DNA of 64,000 bases. Origin: an uncultured Lachnospiraceae bacterium. Lineage in GTDB: Bacteria > Bacillota > Clostridia > Lachnospirales > Lachnospiraceae. Positions 39,671 to 48,369 of this stretch are shown here, piece after piece (within the stretch, counting starts at the first letter, position 1; every line of letters begins with the position of its first letter). Under the pieces are notes generated by a model. The model had not been told where the DNA came from. It saw only the letters and a list, made by a program, of their open reading frames with translations, and did not search any database. The position numbers were made by a program, and so were the translations under genes. Location of the stretch: the NCBI GenBank assembly GCA_947384285.1, contig CANDGI010000011.1, positions 1 to 64,000 of the forward strand. The letters are read 5' to 3'.

Positions 39671-39741
39671 CCATCTTGCTATGGAAGCTTTAGCCTTCAG
39701 AGCAGCTCCATCCTGCTATGGAGGCCGGAAACTTTCAGAGT
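39671..39741. repeat. Two units of an interspersed intergenic repeat
   Basis: CCATCTTGCTATGG (39671-39684) and CCATCCTGCTATGG (39708-39721), 37 bases apart, each followed by a TTCAGAG near 39697 and 39734. Related copies lie upstream of cysD (21156) and cysT (25251). Confidence 0.55.
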
Positions 39742-40005
39742 AATTTTTCATGGATGAAACTGGATAAGGAGAAAACGGAAACAGCGCATCGTGCTATCCA
39801 AACGTTTCTTCTAAAGGACAGATTTCTCTTCCAGTCAGTATTTGTATATTGCAATATGCCGCGGTCCAGATGGTGACAGATTTCTGGAGTGTGCAAAAGA
39901 TTTCTGTGAAAAATATTTACCTGATTAATGCAGAGCGGTCTCGATACATAAGAAAAGCAGCAGCGGCCTTCTCCAAATATAAAAAATTTACAAATCAAAC
40001 TTGTG

Positions 40006-40034
40006 ATGACAAAGCAAAGAAACCATGTTAAAAT
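40006..40034 (+). promoter_or_regulatory. deoD promoter
   Basis: ATGACA (40006-40011), 17 bases, TAAAAT (40029-40034). Each hexamer matches consensus at five of six bases. It lies 33 bases before the ATG. Confidence 0.7.
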
Positions 40035-40067
40035 AAATAAAAAGACACTGGATAAGGAGGGAAAATT

Positions 40068-40787
40068 ATGGCAGATATACCAACACCGCATATCGAAGCA
40101 AAAGCAGGCGATTTTGCAAAAACTGTTTTAATGCCGGGAGACCCCCTGCGGGCAAAATACATTGCTGAGACGTACCTAGAGCAGGCAAGATGCGTGAACC
40201 AGGTACGGGGAATGCTAGGCTACACCGGGACGTACAAAGGGAAAGAGCTCTCCGTCATGGGTTCCGGCATGGGAATGCCTTCCATGGGAATTTATTCCTA
40301 TGAATTATATCATTTTTATGATGTGGACAATATCATCCGGGTAGGCTCTGCCGGGGCGATTTTGGATGATGTGGATGTGATGGATGTGGTCATTGGAATG
40401 GGCGCCTCCATCGTGTCTGATTATGCAGGCCAGTTTGACTGTCCAGGGCATTTGGCTCCCCTGGCGGATTACCATCTGTTAAGCACGGCAGTGGAATGCG
40501 CAAAGGATCTGGGAACGCCGGTAAGGGTAGGGAATATCCTGTCGGAGGATGCCTTTTACACGGACCGCCCGAACAGCAAGGACTGCTTCCGCAAAATGGG
40601 CGTGCTGGCAGTGGAGATGGAAAGTGGGGCTCTCTACTTAAATGCAGCCAGGGCGGGAAAACGAGCGTTGTGCATCCTCACCATTTCAGACCATATTTAT
40701 AAGCCGCAGCAGCTTACCTCTAAGGAGCGGCAGGTTGGTTTTGGAAAAATGATTGAGATTGCGCTGGAGACTGCCCGCCGGGCATAA
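40068..40787 (+). CDS. deoD: Purine nucleoside phosphorylase DeoD
   Basis: 239 residues, the length of the hexameric, trimer-type bacterial enzyme. Signatures: MPGDPLRAKYIAETYL, GSGMGMPSMGIYSYEL, VRVGSAGAI-like (IRVGSAGAI), VEMESGALY and the catalytic Asp in ISDHIY. It cleaves purine nucleosides with phosphate for salvage. GGAGGG precedes ATG 40068 and the gene has its own promoter. Confidence 0.97.
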   Translation: MADIPTPHIEAKAGDFAKTVLMPGDPLRAKYIAETYLEQARCVNQVRGMLGYTGTYKGKELSVMGSGMGMPSMGIYSYELYHFYDVDNIIRVGSAGAILDDVDVMDVVIGMGASIVSDYAGQFDCPGHLAPLADYHLLSTAVECAKDLGTPVRVGNILSEDAFYTDRPNSKDCFRKMGVLAVEMESGALYLNAARAGKRALCILTISDHIYKPQQLTSKERQVGFGKMIEIALETARRA

Positions 40788-40825
40788 TGAGGAAATTGGA
40801 ATGACGGAAAGAGGAGGTTATGGGT

Positions 40826-42250
40826 ATGGTTTACAAATGTAGTGTTTGTGGGTATGTGTTTGATGAAAAGGAGGAGGGCAGGCCTTTTTCAGAGCTGAAA
40901 GAGTGCCCCCTGTGCAAGCAGCCAGTGGAAAAGTTTGAGCAGGTTTTTCCAGAGGGTGCAAAGAACTCCCAGGAAGAACCAGGGCATTCCCCGGGGGAGG
41001 AAGCAGGCAATTCTTCCGAAGGCCTGGATTTAAGCTATCCGAAGGAGACCAGGAGAACAGACAGCAATTACCGTTATATGAAGGAAATCCATGAAATGGC
41101 AGTTACCGGGAAATCTGTCATTGAAGCTATGGGGACCCAGAGAAAAATGCCGGATTGGGATGACATTCTTGTGCTTGGGGCACAGTTAAATCCGCCGCCA
41201 TTGGAAGAACATGCAGAGGTTTCTTTAAAGACAATCATTGGAAAGCATGCCAAAAAGCCAATGGAGCTTGAGATGCCTGTTTATATTTCCCATATGTCTT
41301 TCGGCGCCCTTTCCAAGGAAACAAAGACAGCCCTTGCTAAGGGAAGCGCTATGGCAAGGACAGCAATGTGCAGCGGCGAAGGCGGAATTTTACCGGAGGA
41401 AAAAGCAGCTGCCTGCAAATACATATTTGAGTACGTGCCTAACCGCTACAGCGTTACAGACGAAAATTTAAAGTCCTCCGATGCCATTGAAATCAAAATC
41501 GGCCAGGGTACCAAACCGGGCATGGGCGGACATCTGCCGGGAAGCAAGGTAACCCCGGAGATTGCAAAAATCCGCAATAAACCCCTGGGAGAGGATATTA
41601 TAAGCCCTTCAAAGTTCCCGGGAATTGACACCAAGGAGGATTTAAAGAATCTTGTAGATGAGCTGCGCACCCGAAGCGAAGGCAGGCCCATTGGGATTAA
41701 GATTGCAGCAGGCCGGATCGAAAAAGATTTGGAATACTGTGTATTTGCGGAACCTGATTTTATCACCATAGATGGAAGAGGAGGAGCCACTGGCGCGTCT
41801 CCTGCCATTATCCGTGATTCCACAAGCGTTCCTACAGTTTTTGCCCTCTACCGGGCAAGAAAATACCTGGATGCGGCGGGGTCAGATATTCAGCTGGTGA
41901 TTACCGGAGGATTGAGAGTGTCGTCAGATTTTGCCAAAGCCATTGCGATGGGGGCAGATGCGGTTGCAGTTGCTTCAGCCGCCATGGTGGCAGCAGCCTG
42001 CCAGCAGTACCGCATTTGCGGAACAGGAATGTGCCCGGTGGGCGTGGCAGCCCAGGATCCGGAATTGCGGGGACGCTTGCAGATGGAAGCGGCGGCTCAA
42101 AGGGTAGCCAATTATTTTCAATGTTCCGCAGAGGAATTGCGGACATTTGCAAGAATTACGGGGCATAAGGATATTCATGGATTGACGGTGGAAGATTTGT
42201 GCACCATCAGCCAGGAAATTTCAGAGAACACAAATATCCCTCATGCGTAA
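40826..42250 (+). CDS. Rubredoxin-like domain fused to an FMN-binding glutamate synthase domain
   Basis: 474 residues. The first 40 residues form a rubredoxin-like iron or zinc site (CSVCGYVF, then CPLCKQP). After a Glu/Ser-rich linker comes the glutamate synthase large-subunit synthase domain: PVYISHMSFGALS, GEGG, GQGTKPGMGGHLPG, and GRGGATGASP. The Cys-x5-Cys-x4-Cys cluster for a 3Fe-4S centre is in CQQYRICGTGMCPVG. The amidotransferase and GXGXG domains of full GltB are absent. The rubredoxin end could supply electrons. ATG 40826 fits the AGAGGAGG site better than ATG 40820. Confidence 0.88.
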   Translation: MVYKCSVCGYVFDEKEEGRPFSELKECPLCKQPVEKFEQVFPEGAKNSQEEPGHSPGEEAGNSSEGLDLSYPKETRRTDSNYRYMKEIHEMAVTGKSVIEAMGTQRKMPDWDDILVLGAQLNPPPLEEHAEVSLKTIIGKHAKKPMELEMPVYISHMSFGALSKETKTALAKGSAMARTAMCSGEGGILPEEKAAACKYIFEYVPNRYSVTDENLKSSDAIEIKIGQGTKPGMGGHLPGSKVTPEIAKIRNKPLGEDIISPSKFPGIDTKEDLKNLVDELRTRSEGRPIGIKIAAGRIEKDLEYCVFAEPDFITIDGRGGATGASPAIIRDSTSVPTVFALYRARKYLDAAGSDIQLVITGGLRVSSDFAKAIAMGADAVAVASAAMVAAACQQYRICGTGMCPVGVAAQDPELRGRLQMEAAAQRVANYFQCSAEELRTFARITGHKDIHGLTVEDLCTISQEISENTNIPHA

Positions 42251-42296
42251 GGTAAAGAGATAGGCAGCTGGGAGAGCAGTGGAAAAGGAGAAATTC

Positions 42297-45017
42297 ATGG
42301 GAAAAGGGATCAAAAAGAAATTAAGCATACTGCTGATAGCGGCAATGTTGTTGGGAGGGATGCAGATACCTGTGCTGGCACAGGAGAACGGGGTTACTGT
42401 CTATAACAATGATGAGTTTATGGAGGCTCTTCGTCAGGGGAAAAGCCCCATCACAGTGGGTCCGGCGGTTACTATCACTAACGGGGCAGAAGCAAGTGGG
42501 CGGATGCTGCCTGTGGTGATTCCAGGAGGAACTGTGATACAGGGAACAAAAGGCACCGAAAACGGGCTGATTTGCCGATGCCCCATTCAGCTGGCAGGAG
42601 ATGATGTTGTCTTTAAAGATATGTCATTGCACTTTGAGTCCAGCAATGCTATGGGCAGTGTCCCTCACCGGGAAATTTTTCTGGCAGGCCATAGCCTGAC
42701 GATGGATAATGTGGATACCTGGCTGGAAGGGGCAGGAGAAGGCCTGGGCGGTTTTGGCGGAAGCGAAAAGGAATTGCTGCCTACCGTATATGCCGGCGGA
42801 TATCCGGGAACAACGGTGGGAGACAATGCGTCCCTGACTGTGGTGAATTCCAATAAGGATACTGCTTTTCAGGCAATTTACCTGGGGCATGAAGCAGGAA
42901 CGGATGGAAATGTCCCATACCGGGGTTCTGCAAAATTGCATTTGGATCCTGTGGCGGCAGTACGCAAAGAGGTAGATGCCAGTTTAAACAGCCATGCGGA
43001 AATCAGAATTGCTGGAGGAGAAAATACTCGGGCAAATGCAAAGCAGTTTTGTGGAAATGAAAATACTACCTTAACCGTATCGAAGTGCACAATGGAACAA
43101 ACAAGTGCGGAAAATATTGGGAACCTTGTCATAGAGGATGGGGGATGCCTGTCCCTTGTGACTGGCAGTCTTGGAAATGCCACCTTGAAAAACGGCGGCT
43201 GCCTGGATCTGCATGAAGCTGGGGATGCAGAAATCAAAGGTGATTTTACCGGCGTAAGCGTTTCCGGGGGAAACCGGGGCATTCTTATGTTGAACCAGGA
43301 AGGTTCGTTAACCATTGGCGGAAAGGTTACCGGGACGACCCAGTTCCAGACGGGCAGCAGCCGATTGTTTCCCAGCTGGTTTGTTCCGGGCAAGGCTTAT
43401 ATCTTTGCGGATGCCGCAAAAGCGGAAGCAGGGAATTTTCTATTGCCTGAAATAAGCATTGAGCAAGGGTATGAATTAAAGTACGAGGACGGAGTCTGGA
43501 GCACAAATAGTACGGTTGTCGATGATACGCCAAGAATTGGAAAGGTTGATATTATTTCCGCACCCCTTGAGGTTGATTTGAGCAAAATCAAACAGGGTTC
43601 TAATGAGACAGTGATGCCAGATGAGACGGTCTTTTTCGAGCTTGCCTGGTATGATCGCAGCGGGGAGAAAATCAGTAATGAAGCTGTAGAAGAATATCAG
43701 CTGTATGCAATAGATTATGTTGTGGGCATTAAGACAGAATATTGGGAAAGCGATGATCCTAATGTTTTACAGGAAACAGATTGGTGGAACAGTATTGGGC
43801 TGATTTCAAGCCCAGAGGAGTATCCGGGAAGGTATTATCTGCAGGTATATGGTTCGATTGCAAGTCCAGGGGATTATACATTTTTGTTTTTAACGGAATG
43901 CTATGAAGAAAATCCGGTTACAGTAGAAGATGTGAAAGCGCTGCAGGGAAATGTGGCGGCACAGCAGCGCATCATTTTCTGGGATTCAGCGAATGGGGGA
44001 CAAAGGCCGACCGTAACGCCGACGCCAGCGCCCAGGCCGACGCCAAAGCCCACCCCAACGCCTGCACCGACTGAAACGCCGACCCCCGCGCCAAGCGGAA
44101 CGCCGACGCCGACCCCCGCTCCAGGTGGAACACCGACGCCGACCCCCGCTCCAGGCGGAACGCCGACGCCGACCCCCGCTCCAGGCGGAACGCCGACGCC
44201 GACCCCCGCCCCAAGCGGAACGCCGACGCCGACCCTCGCCCCAAGCGGAACGCCGACGCCGACCCCCGCCCCAGGCGGAACGCCGACGCCGACCCCTGCC
44301 CCAAGCGGAACGCCGACGCCGACCCCCGTCCCAAGCGGAACGCCGACGCCGAAACCAACCCAAACGCCTTCGGAAGGTGGAGGGCATATCCATCAATACC
44401 AGTCAGTATTGGAACGTGCAACCCTTCAAAAGGACGGCGTTAAGATGAAGAAGTGCAGCTGCGGCAGCATCATAGACCGGCAGGTCATTTGCCGGATTCA
44501 GAAAGTGGAGCTTTCCAGTAAGCAGCTGGTGTATAACGGCAGAAGCCGGAAACCCAGCGTGAAGGTTATAGACAGGAAAGGGCAGACCGTTGGCAGACAG
44601 CAATACCAGGTGGTTTATCAGGATAATGTTGATGTAGGGCAAGGCACAGTAAGGATTTATTTTAGCGGCGATTACAGCGGAAGTAAGAAACAAAACTTTA
44701 CGATCCAGCCAAAAGAAACCAGTTTGTCCAGATTGGAAGCAAGGAAAAGAGGATTTTCTATCAAGTGGAAGAAGCAGAGCAGACAAACCACAGGATACCA
44801 GATTCAATATTCCACCAGCAGTAAATTTGCCAAAAAATCAACCAAGAGCGTTTGGGTGAAAAGCAGTAAGACCACTGGGAAAGTAATTTCAAAGCAAAAG
44901 GCAAAGAAGAAATATTATGTCAGGATACGCACTTACAAGACGGTGAAAATAAGTGGAAAATCAACGAAATTATATTCGAAATGGTCAAAAGTAAAATACG
45001 TGAAAACAAAAAAATAA
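42297..45017 (+). CDS. Large secreted repeat protein with Pro/Thr linker
   Basis: 906 residues. A signal peptide ends near the LAQENG segment. Residues of about 30-400 are rich in Gly, Asn and short beta strands, consistent with a beta-helix or pectin-lyase-like fold. A Thr/Pro linker (PTPTPAP units) follows, encoded by nine 30-bp repeats, then a Cys-containing segment (KKCSCGS), an Ig-like repeat ([12 protein letters not shown]) and a Lys-rich fibronectin-like C-terminal domain. No LPXTG or other anchor is visible; the basic tail may bind the wall. Start ATG 42297 has AAAGGAG upstream. It is probably an adhesin or surface-exposed factor. Confidence 0.78.
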   Translation: MGKGIKKKLSILLIAAMLLGGMQIPVLAQENGVTVYNNDEFMEALRQGKSPITVGPAVTITNGAEASGRMLPVVIPGGTVIQGTKGTENGLICRCPIQLAGDDVVFKDMSLHFESSNAMGSVPHREIFLAGHSLTMDNVDTWLEGAGEGLGGFGGSEKELLPTVYAGGYPGTTVGDNASLTVVNSNKDTAFQAIYLGHEAGTDGNVPYRGSAKLHLDPVAAVRKEVDASLNSHAEIRIAGGENTRANAKQFCGNENTTLTVSKCTMEQTSAENIGNLVIEDGGCLSLVTGSLGNATLKNGGCLDLHEAGDAEIKGDFTGVSVSGGNRGILMLNQEGSLTIGGKVTGTTQFQTGSSRLFPSWFVPGKAYIFADAAKAEAGNFLLPEISIEQGYELKYEDGVWSTNSTVVDDTPRIGKVDIISAPLEVDLSKIKQGSNETVMPDETVFFELAWYDRSGEKISNEAVEEYQLYAIDYVVGIKTEYWESDDPNVLQETDWWNSIGLISSPEEYPGRYYLQVYGSIASPGDYTFLFLTECYEENPVTVEDVKALQGNVAAQQRIIFWDSANGGQRPTVTPTPAPRPTPKPTPTPAPTETPTPAPSGTPTPTPAPGGTPTPTPAPGGTPTPTPAPGGTPTPTPAPSGTPTPTLAPSGTPTPTPAPGGTPTPTPAPSGTPTPTPVPSGTPTPKPTQTPSEGGGHIHQYQSVLERATLQKDGVKMKKCSCGSIIDRQVICRIQKVELSSKQLVYNGRSRKPSVKVIDRKGQTVGRQQYQVVYQDNVDVGQGTVRIYFSGDYSGSKKQNFTIQPKETSLSRLEARKRGFSIKWKKQSRQTTGYQIQYSTSSKFAKKSTKSVWVKSSKTTGKVISKQKAKKKYYVRIRTYKTVKISGKSTKLYSKWSKVKYVKTKK
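44091..44360 (+). repeat. Nine tandem 30-bp repeats (PT-rich linker)
   Basis: The unit CCAAGCGGAACGCCGACGCC plus ten more bases encodes [10 protein letters not shown] or [10 protein letters not shown]. Copies run 44091-44360 with few variants. Copy number is likely to vary between strains. Confidence 0.9.
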
Positions 45018-45039
45018 AGGGGCAGCAATATCCCCTTTT
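45016..45039. terminator. Bidirectional terminator
   Basis: AAAGGGG (45016-45022) pairs with CCCCTTT (45032-45038). T runs follow on both strands. It separates the surface protein from the convergent DtxR-type gene. Confidence 0.7.
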
Positions 45040-45412
45040 AAAAAGAAAAATCGTCTTCTGCCGCCTTTTTGATGGCAGCAAAGCTTTCGCGGCTGATGAC
45101 GTGTTCCATGCGGCAGGCATCCTCTGCCGCAATTTTTTTGTCTACGCCAAGGCTTATGAGCCAGCCAGAGAGAAAATTGTGGCGTTCATAAATCATTTCT
45201 GCAATTTCTTTTCCAGACTCTGTTAAAGTAATATATCCTGCAGGGGAGACCGCAATATGGTTCTTCTCACGCAGGTTTTTCATTGCTACGCTGACGCTGG
45301 ATTTCTTAAACCCCATTTCTGCCGCGATATCAATAGAACGGACGACAGGCAGCCTTTGGCTTAGGATTAGGATTGTTTCTAAATAATTTTCAGCGGATTC
45401 ATTGACTTTCAT
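45038..45412 (-). CDS. DtxR/MntR-family metal-dependent repressor
   Basis: 124 residues. An N-terminal winged helix (ENYLETILIL, then SIDIAAEMGFKKSSVSVAMKNL) and a metal-binding dimerisation domain (ERHNFLSGWLISLG, EDACRMEHVIS). The SH3-like third domain of DtxR is absent, so it is the short MntR/IdeR-like form. AGGAGG precedes the ATG at 45412. It is divergent from the feoA-feoA-feoB genes. The operator motif GTTAGT-N4-ACTAAC upstream of feoA and its perfect version upstream of feoB fit this family, so it most likely represses iron uptake when iron is plentiful. Confidence 0.87.
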   Translation of the reverse strand: MKVNESAENYLETILILSQRLPVVRSIDIAAEMGFKKSSVSVAMKNLREKNHIAVSPAGYITLTESGKEIAEMIYERHNFLSGWLISLGVDKKIAAEDACRMEHVISRESFAAIKKAAEDDFSF

Positions 45413-45542
45413 ATTAACCTCCTATGGCGCGCTATCCTGCCATATGTCATAGATTGCATAGAGTTTTCCAGGCAGGATATTGATATAAAACAAGTATACT
45501 GAATATATGTGGAAATGGCAAATACAAATTTCAAAGTGGTTA

Positions 45543-45571
45543 TTGACATCAAACTAATGTTAGTGTATACT
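45543..45571 (+). promoter_or_regulatory. feoA promoter
   Basis: TTGACA (45543-45548), 17 bases, TATACT (45566-45571). The operator covers the -10 box. Confidence 0.82.
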
Positions 45572-45574
45572 AAC
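45553..45574. promoter_or_regulatory. DtxR-type operator over the feoA promoter
   Basis: ACTAA, TTAGT and ACTAA half-sites overlap within ACTAATGTTAGTGTATACTA plus AC; the central palindrome is GTTAGTGTATACTAAC (45559-45574). It resembles the TTAGG/CCTAA half-sites of DtxR and IdeR boxes. Confidence 0.65.
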
Positions 45575-45628
45575 TATTGTAAGATAAGTAAGGATGATAT
45601 CAAAAAATTTTAATGGAAAGAAGTGATG

Positions 45629-45841
45629 ATGATGCCCTTAACTATGGCGCGGACAGGAGAAATGAACACTATTAGGAAGGTGGGAGGAAAAGAGGAGACC
45701 AGGAAATTCTTGGAAAATTTAGGATTTGTAACGGGAGGAGAGGTGATGGTTGTATCGCAGATAAGCGGCAGCATGATTGTGAATGTAAAAGAATCAAGAG
45801 TTGCGATCAATAAAGAGATGGCAGATAAAATTATGATTTAA
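45629..45841 (+). CDS. feoA: FeoA-family protein (first copy)
   Basis: About 70 residues forming an SH3-like fold: LENLGFVTGGEVMVVSQISG then NVKESRVAINKEMADKIMI. Several start codons (GTG 45623, ATG 45626, 45629, 45632) follow GGAAAG; 45629 gives the best spacing. FeoA proteins support ferrous iron transport by FeoB. The gene is 14 bases before the second feoA. Confidence 0.85.
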   Translation: MMPLTMARTGEMNTIRKVGGKEETRKFLENLGFVTGGEVMVVSQISGSMIVNVKESRVAINKEMADKIMI

Positions 45842-45854
45842 GGAAGGAAAGCGT

Positions 45855-46076
45855 ATGATCACATTAAAACAGATTCCCTGCGGAATGACAGTGAAGGTTA
45901 AAAAGTTACATGGGGAAGGTCCGGTGAAGCGGCGGATTATGGATATGGGAATTACGAAAGGCGTGGAGGTTTTTATAAGGAAGACGGCGCCTCTTGGAGA
46001 CCCTCTGGAGGTTGCCGTGCGAGGATATGAATTATCTTTGCGGAAAGCAGACGCAGAGATGATAGAGGTAGAGTAA
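45855..46076 (+). CDS. feoA: FeoA-family protein (second copy)
   Basis: 73 residues, starting MITLKQIPCGMTVKVKKLHG; RRIMDMGITKGVEVFIRKTAPLGDP is typical of FeoA. GGAAGG lies a few bases before ATG 45855. The two FeoA proteins differ clearly in sequence, as in many Clostridia with feoAAB. A terminator hairpin follows, so feoB probably has its own start of transcription. Confidence 0.92.
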   Translation: MITLKQIPCGMTVKVKKLHGEGPVKRRIMDMGITKGVEVFIRKTAPLGDPLEVAVRGYELSLRKADAEMIEVE

Positions 46077-46077
46077 T

Positions 46078-46110
46078 CTTGGCAGAGAGAAGCTGCCAGG
46101 ATTCTTTTTC
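46078..46110 (+). terminator. Hairpin and T run between feoA and feoB
   Basis: CTTGGCAG (46078-46085) pairs with CTGCCAGG (46093-46100), then ATTCTTTTTC. It is probably a partial terminator. Confidence 0.6.
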
Positions 46111-46119
46111 AAGCATGAG

Positions 46120-46133
46120 TTAGTTATAACTAA
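46120..46133. promoter_or_regulatory. DtxR-type operator upstream of feoB
   Basis: TTAGTTATAACTAA is a perfect 14-bp palindrome. It has the same half-sites as the operator at 45559-45574. Confidence 0.65.
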
Positions 46134-46185
46134 TTAAAGTAAGGAAAACAAAACATAATGCCGAAAGGCGGATAGGAGTTGTGAA

Positions 46186-48369
46186 ATGCCGATAAAAATT
46201 GCATTAGCAGGAAATCCAAACTGTGGAAAAACAACATTATTTAATGCCTTGACTGGCTCCAATCAGTTTGTAGGGAACTGGCCGGGAGTTACGGTTGAGA
46301 AAAAGGAAGGGAAATTGAAAGGCCGCAAGGATGCTGCCATCATAGATTTGCCAGGAATTTATTCCTTGTCCCCTTATACCTTGGAAGAGGTGGCTGCCAG
46401 GAATTATCTGATAACAGAACATCCTGACGTGATTTTAAATGTTGTGGACGGAACCAATCTGGAACGGAACTTGTATCTTTCCACCCAATTGATGGAGCTG
46501 GGCATTCCGGTGGTTATGGCTGTAAATATGATGGATGTGGCTGCAAAGAACGGCGATCAGATACATACTGGGAAGCTCAGTGAGAAATTAGGCTGCCCAG
46601 TGGTGGAAATTTCAGCTTTAAAGGGCATTGGCGTGAAGGAGGCAGCGGAAGCAGCAGTGGGAGCAGCCAGCGGCCAGACGGCAGCAAGGGCAGTGCATAA
46701 ATTTTCCCCGGAGGTGGAAAGCATTCTGCGCGCTGCAGAAGATAAATTGGGAACGGAAGTACCCAGTGGGCAGAGACGTTTTTTTGCCATCAAGCTGTTA
46801 GAGCGGGATGGAAAAATAGCAGAACAGATGAGATATGTGCCTGATGTGGAGGAGGAGATTGCGGTCATTGAGGAGAAGATGGATGATGATGCAGAAAGCA
46901 TCATTACCAATGAGCGGTATGTCTATATCTCGTCGATTATAAAGGATTGTTATACCAGGCAGAAGAAGGAAAAGATTACGGTTTCCGATAAGATTGATAA
47001 AATCGCCACCAACCGGATTCTGGCACTTCCGATTTTTGCAGCGATGATGGCAGTTGTATATTATATATCGGTCACTACCGTGGGAACCTGGGCTGCAGAC
47101 TGGGCGAATGACGGGGTATTCGCAGAAGGCTGGAACTTGTTTGGCATAGAAAGCATACATGTGCCTGGAATCCCGGAATTGTTTTCCGATGGGCTGGAAG
47201 CAATCGGCTGTGCAGAGTGGCTTCAGGGGCTGGTGGTAGACGGCATCGCAGCCGGCGTAGGCGCAGTGCTGGGATTTGTGCCCCAGATGCTGGTATTGTT
47301 TCTTTTCCTGGCATTTTTGGAAGCATGCGGCTATATGGCAAGGGCAGCCTTTATCATGGACAGAATCTTCCGCAGATTCGGCCTTTCCGGGAAATCATTT
47401 ATCCCCATGCTGATAGGGACAGGATGCGGCGTGCCAGGCATTATGGCTTCCCGGACCATTGAAAATGACAGGGACCGGAAAATGACCGTTATGACCACCA
47501 CTTTTATTCCCTGTGGGGCGAAACTGCCGATTATTGCATTGATTGCAGGCGCATTCTTCGGGAATGCATGGTGGGTGTCCTTTAGCGCCTTTTTTGCGGG
47601 GATTGCAGCGGTTATCTGCTCTGGCATTATCTTGAAAAAGACAAAAATCTTTGCAGGGGAGCCGGCAGCTTTTGTATTGGAGCTTCCGGCCTACCACATG
47701 CCTGCGGCTGGCAATGTTTTGAGAAGTATGTGGGAGCGTGGGTGGTCTTTCATCAAAAAAGCAGGGACTATCATCCTCTTATCCACCATTTTTATATGGT
47801 TCACCACCTATTTTGGCTGGGTAGACGGACAATTCCGTATGTTGGACGACATGGAAATTGGCCATAGTATTTTGGCAGCCATTGGAGATGCCTTTGCATG
47901 GATATTCCTTCCGCTTGGCTGGGGCGATTGGAAATCTGCGGTTGCAGCCATCACAGGGCTGGTGGCAAAGGAAAATGTGGTGGGAACCTTTGGAATCCTC
48001 TTTGGCTTTGCGGAGGTGGCAGAGGATGGAGCAGAAATCTGGGGTACGCTGGCAGGACATATGACCCCGGCCGCCGCTTATTCCTTCCTGGTATTCAACC
48101 TGCTGTGCGCCCCCTGTTTTGCAGCCATGGGAGCCATCAAGAGGGAGATGAACAGTGGAAAATGGTTCTGGTTTGCCATTGGGTATCAATGCCTTTTGGC
48201 TTATGTGGCAGCCCTTTGCATTTACCAGATTGGAACCTGGGCGACGGCTGGGACATTTGGGCTGGGAACCGCAGCGGCGCTGGTTCTGATTGCAGGGTTT
48301 CTCTATCTGCTGCTGCGTCCCAGAAAAGAAACCAGCGGCTCTATATACGCTCTGTCTGAAATATCATAG
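46186..48369 (+). CDS. feoB: Ferrous iron transporter FeoB
   Basis: 727 residues. The N-terminal G domain has GNPNCGKTT, the switch region GNWPGVTVEKKEG, DLPGIYSL and NMMD. The membrane domain has two Gate regions (GTGCGVPGIMASRTI, then PFIPCGAKLP-like FIPCGAKLPII) and the C-terminal CAPCFAAMGA. GTP-driven uptake of Fe2+ across the membrane. AGGAGTTGTGAA precedes ATG 46186. Its 3' end overlaps the convergent flavodoxin-type gene by 67 bases, which is unusual. Confidence 0.96.
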   Translation: MPIKIALAGNPNCGKTTLFNALTGSNQFVGNWPGVTVEKKEGKLKGRKDAAIIDLPGIYSLSPYTLEEVAARNYLITEHPDVILNVVDGTNLERNLYLSTQLMELGIPVVMAVNMMDVAAKNGDQIHTGKLSEKLGCPVVEISALKGIGVKEAAEAAVGAASGQTAARAVHKFSPEVESILRAAEDKLGTEVPSGQRRFFAIKLLERDGKIAEQMRYVPDVEEEIAVIEEKMDDDAESIITNERYVYISSIIKDCYTRQKKEKITVSDKIDKIATNRILALPIFAAMMAVVYYISVTTVGTWAADWANDGVFAEGWNLFGIESIHVPGIPELFSDGLEAIGCAEWLQGLVVDGIAAGVGAVLGFVPQMLVLFLFLAFLEACGYMARAAFIMDRIFRRFGLSGKSFIPMLIGTGCGVPGIMASRTIENDRDRKMTVMTTTFIPCGAKLPIIALIAGAFFGNAWWVSFSAFFAGIAAVICSGIILKKTKIFAGEPAAFVLELPAYHMPAAGNVLRSMWERGWSFIKKAGTIILLSTIFIWFTTYFGWVDGQFRMLDDMEIGHSILAAIGDAFAWIFLPLGWGDWKSAVAAITGLVAKENVVGTFGILFGFAEVAEDGAEIWGTLAGHMTPAAAYSFLVFNLLCAPCFAAMGAIKREMNSGKWFWFAIGYQCLLAYVAALCIYQIGTWATAGTFGLGTAAALVLIAGFLYLLLRPRKETSGSIYALSEIS

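Larger units (their letters stand above)
39628..40067. other. 440-base gap between azlD and deoD
   Basis: Holds interspersed repeat units (39671-39741), then an AT-richer stretch with short open frames on both strands but no ribosome site or recognisable domain (for example a 40-residue frame from 39754). One plus-strand fragment near 39870 (DGDRFLECAKDF) looks protein-like and could be gene debris. The deoD promoter is at the right end. Confidence 0.45.

Noticed and set aside
39735-40091. 118-residue minus-strand frame in the azlD-deoD gap
   Set aside because: It runs through the deoD promoter and start, has no ribosome site and resembles no protein known to me.
44091-44360. CRISPR-like direct repeats
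   Set aside because: There are no unique spacers; the units are contiguous and encode a PT-rich linker.
43972-44448. Several long frames (RRRRSAW-type on the minus strand and RRRRPP-type on the plus strand) across the 30-bp repeats
   Set aside because: They are shadows of the repeat in the surface-protein gene; a repeat unit of 30 bases leaves all frames open.
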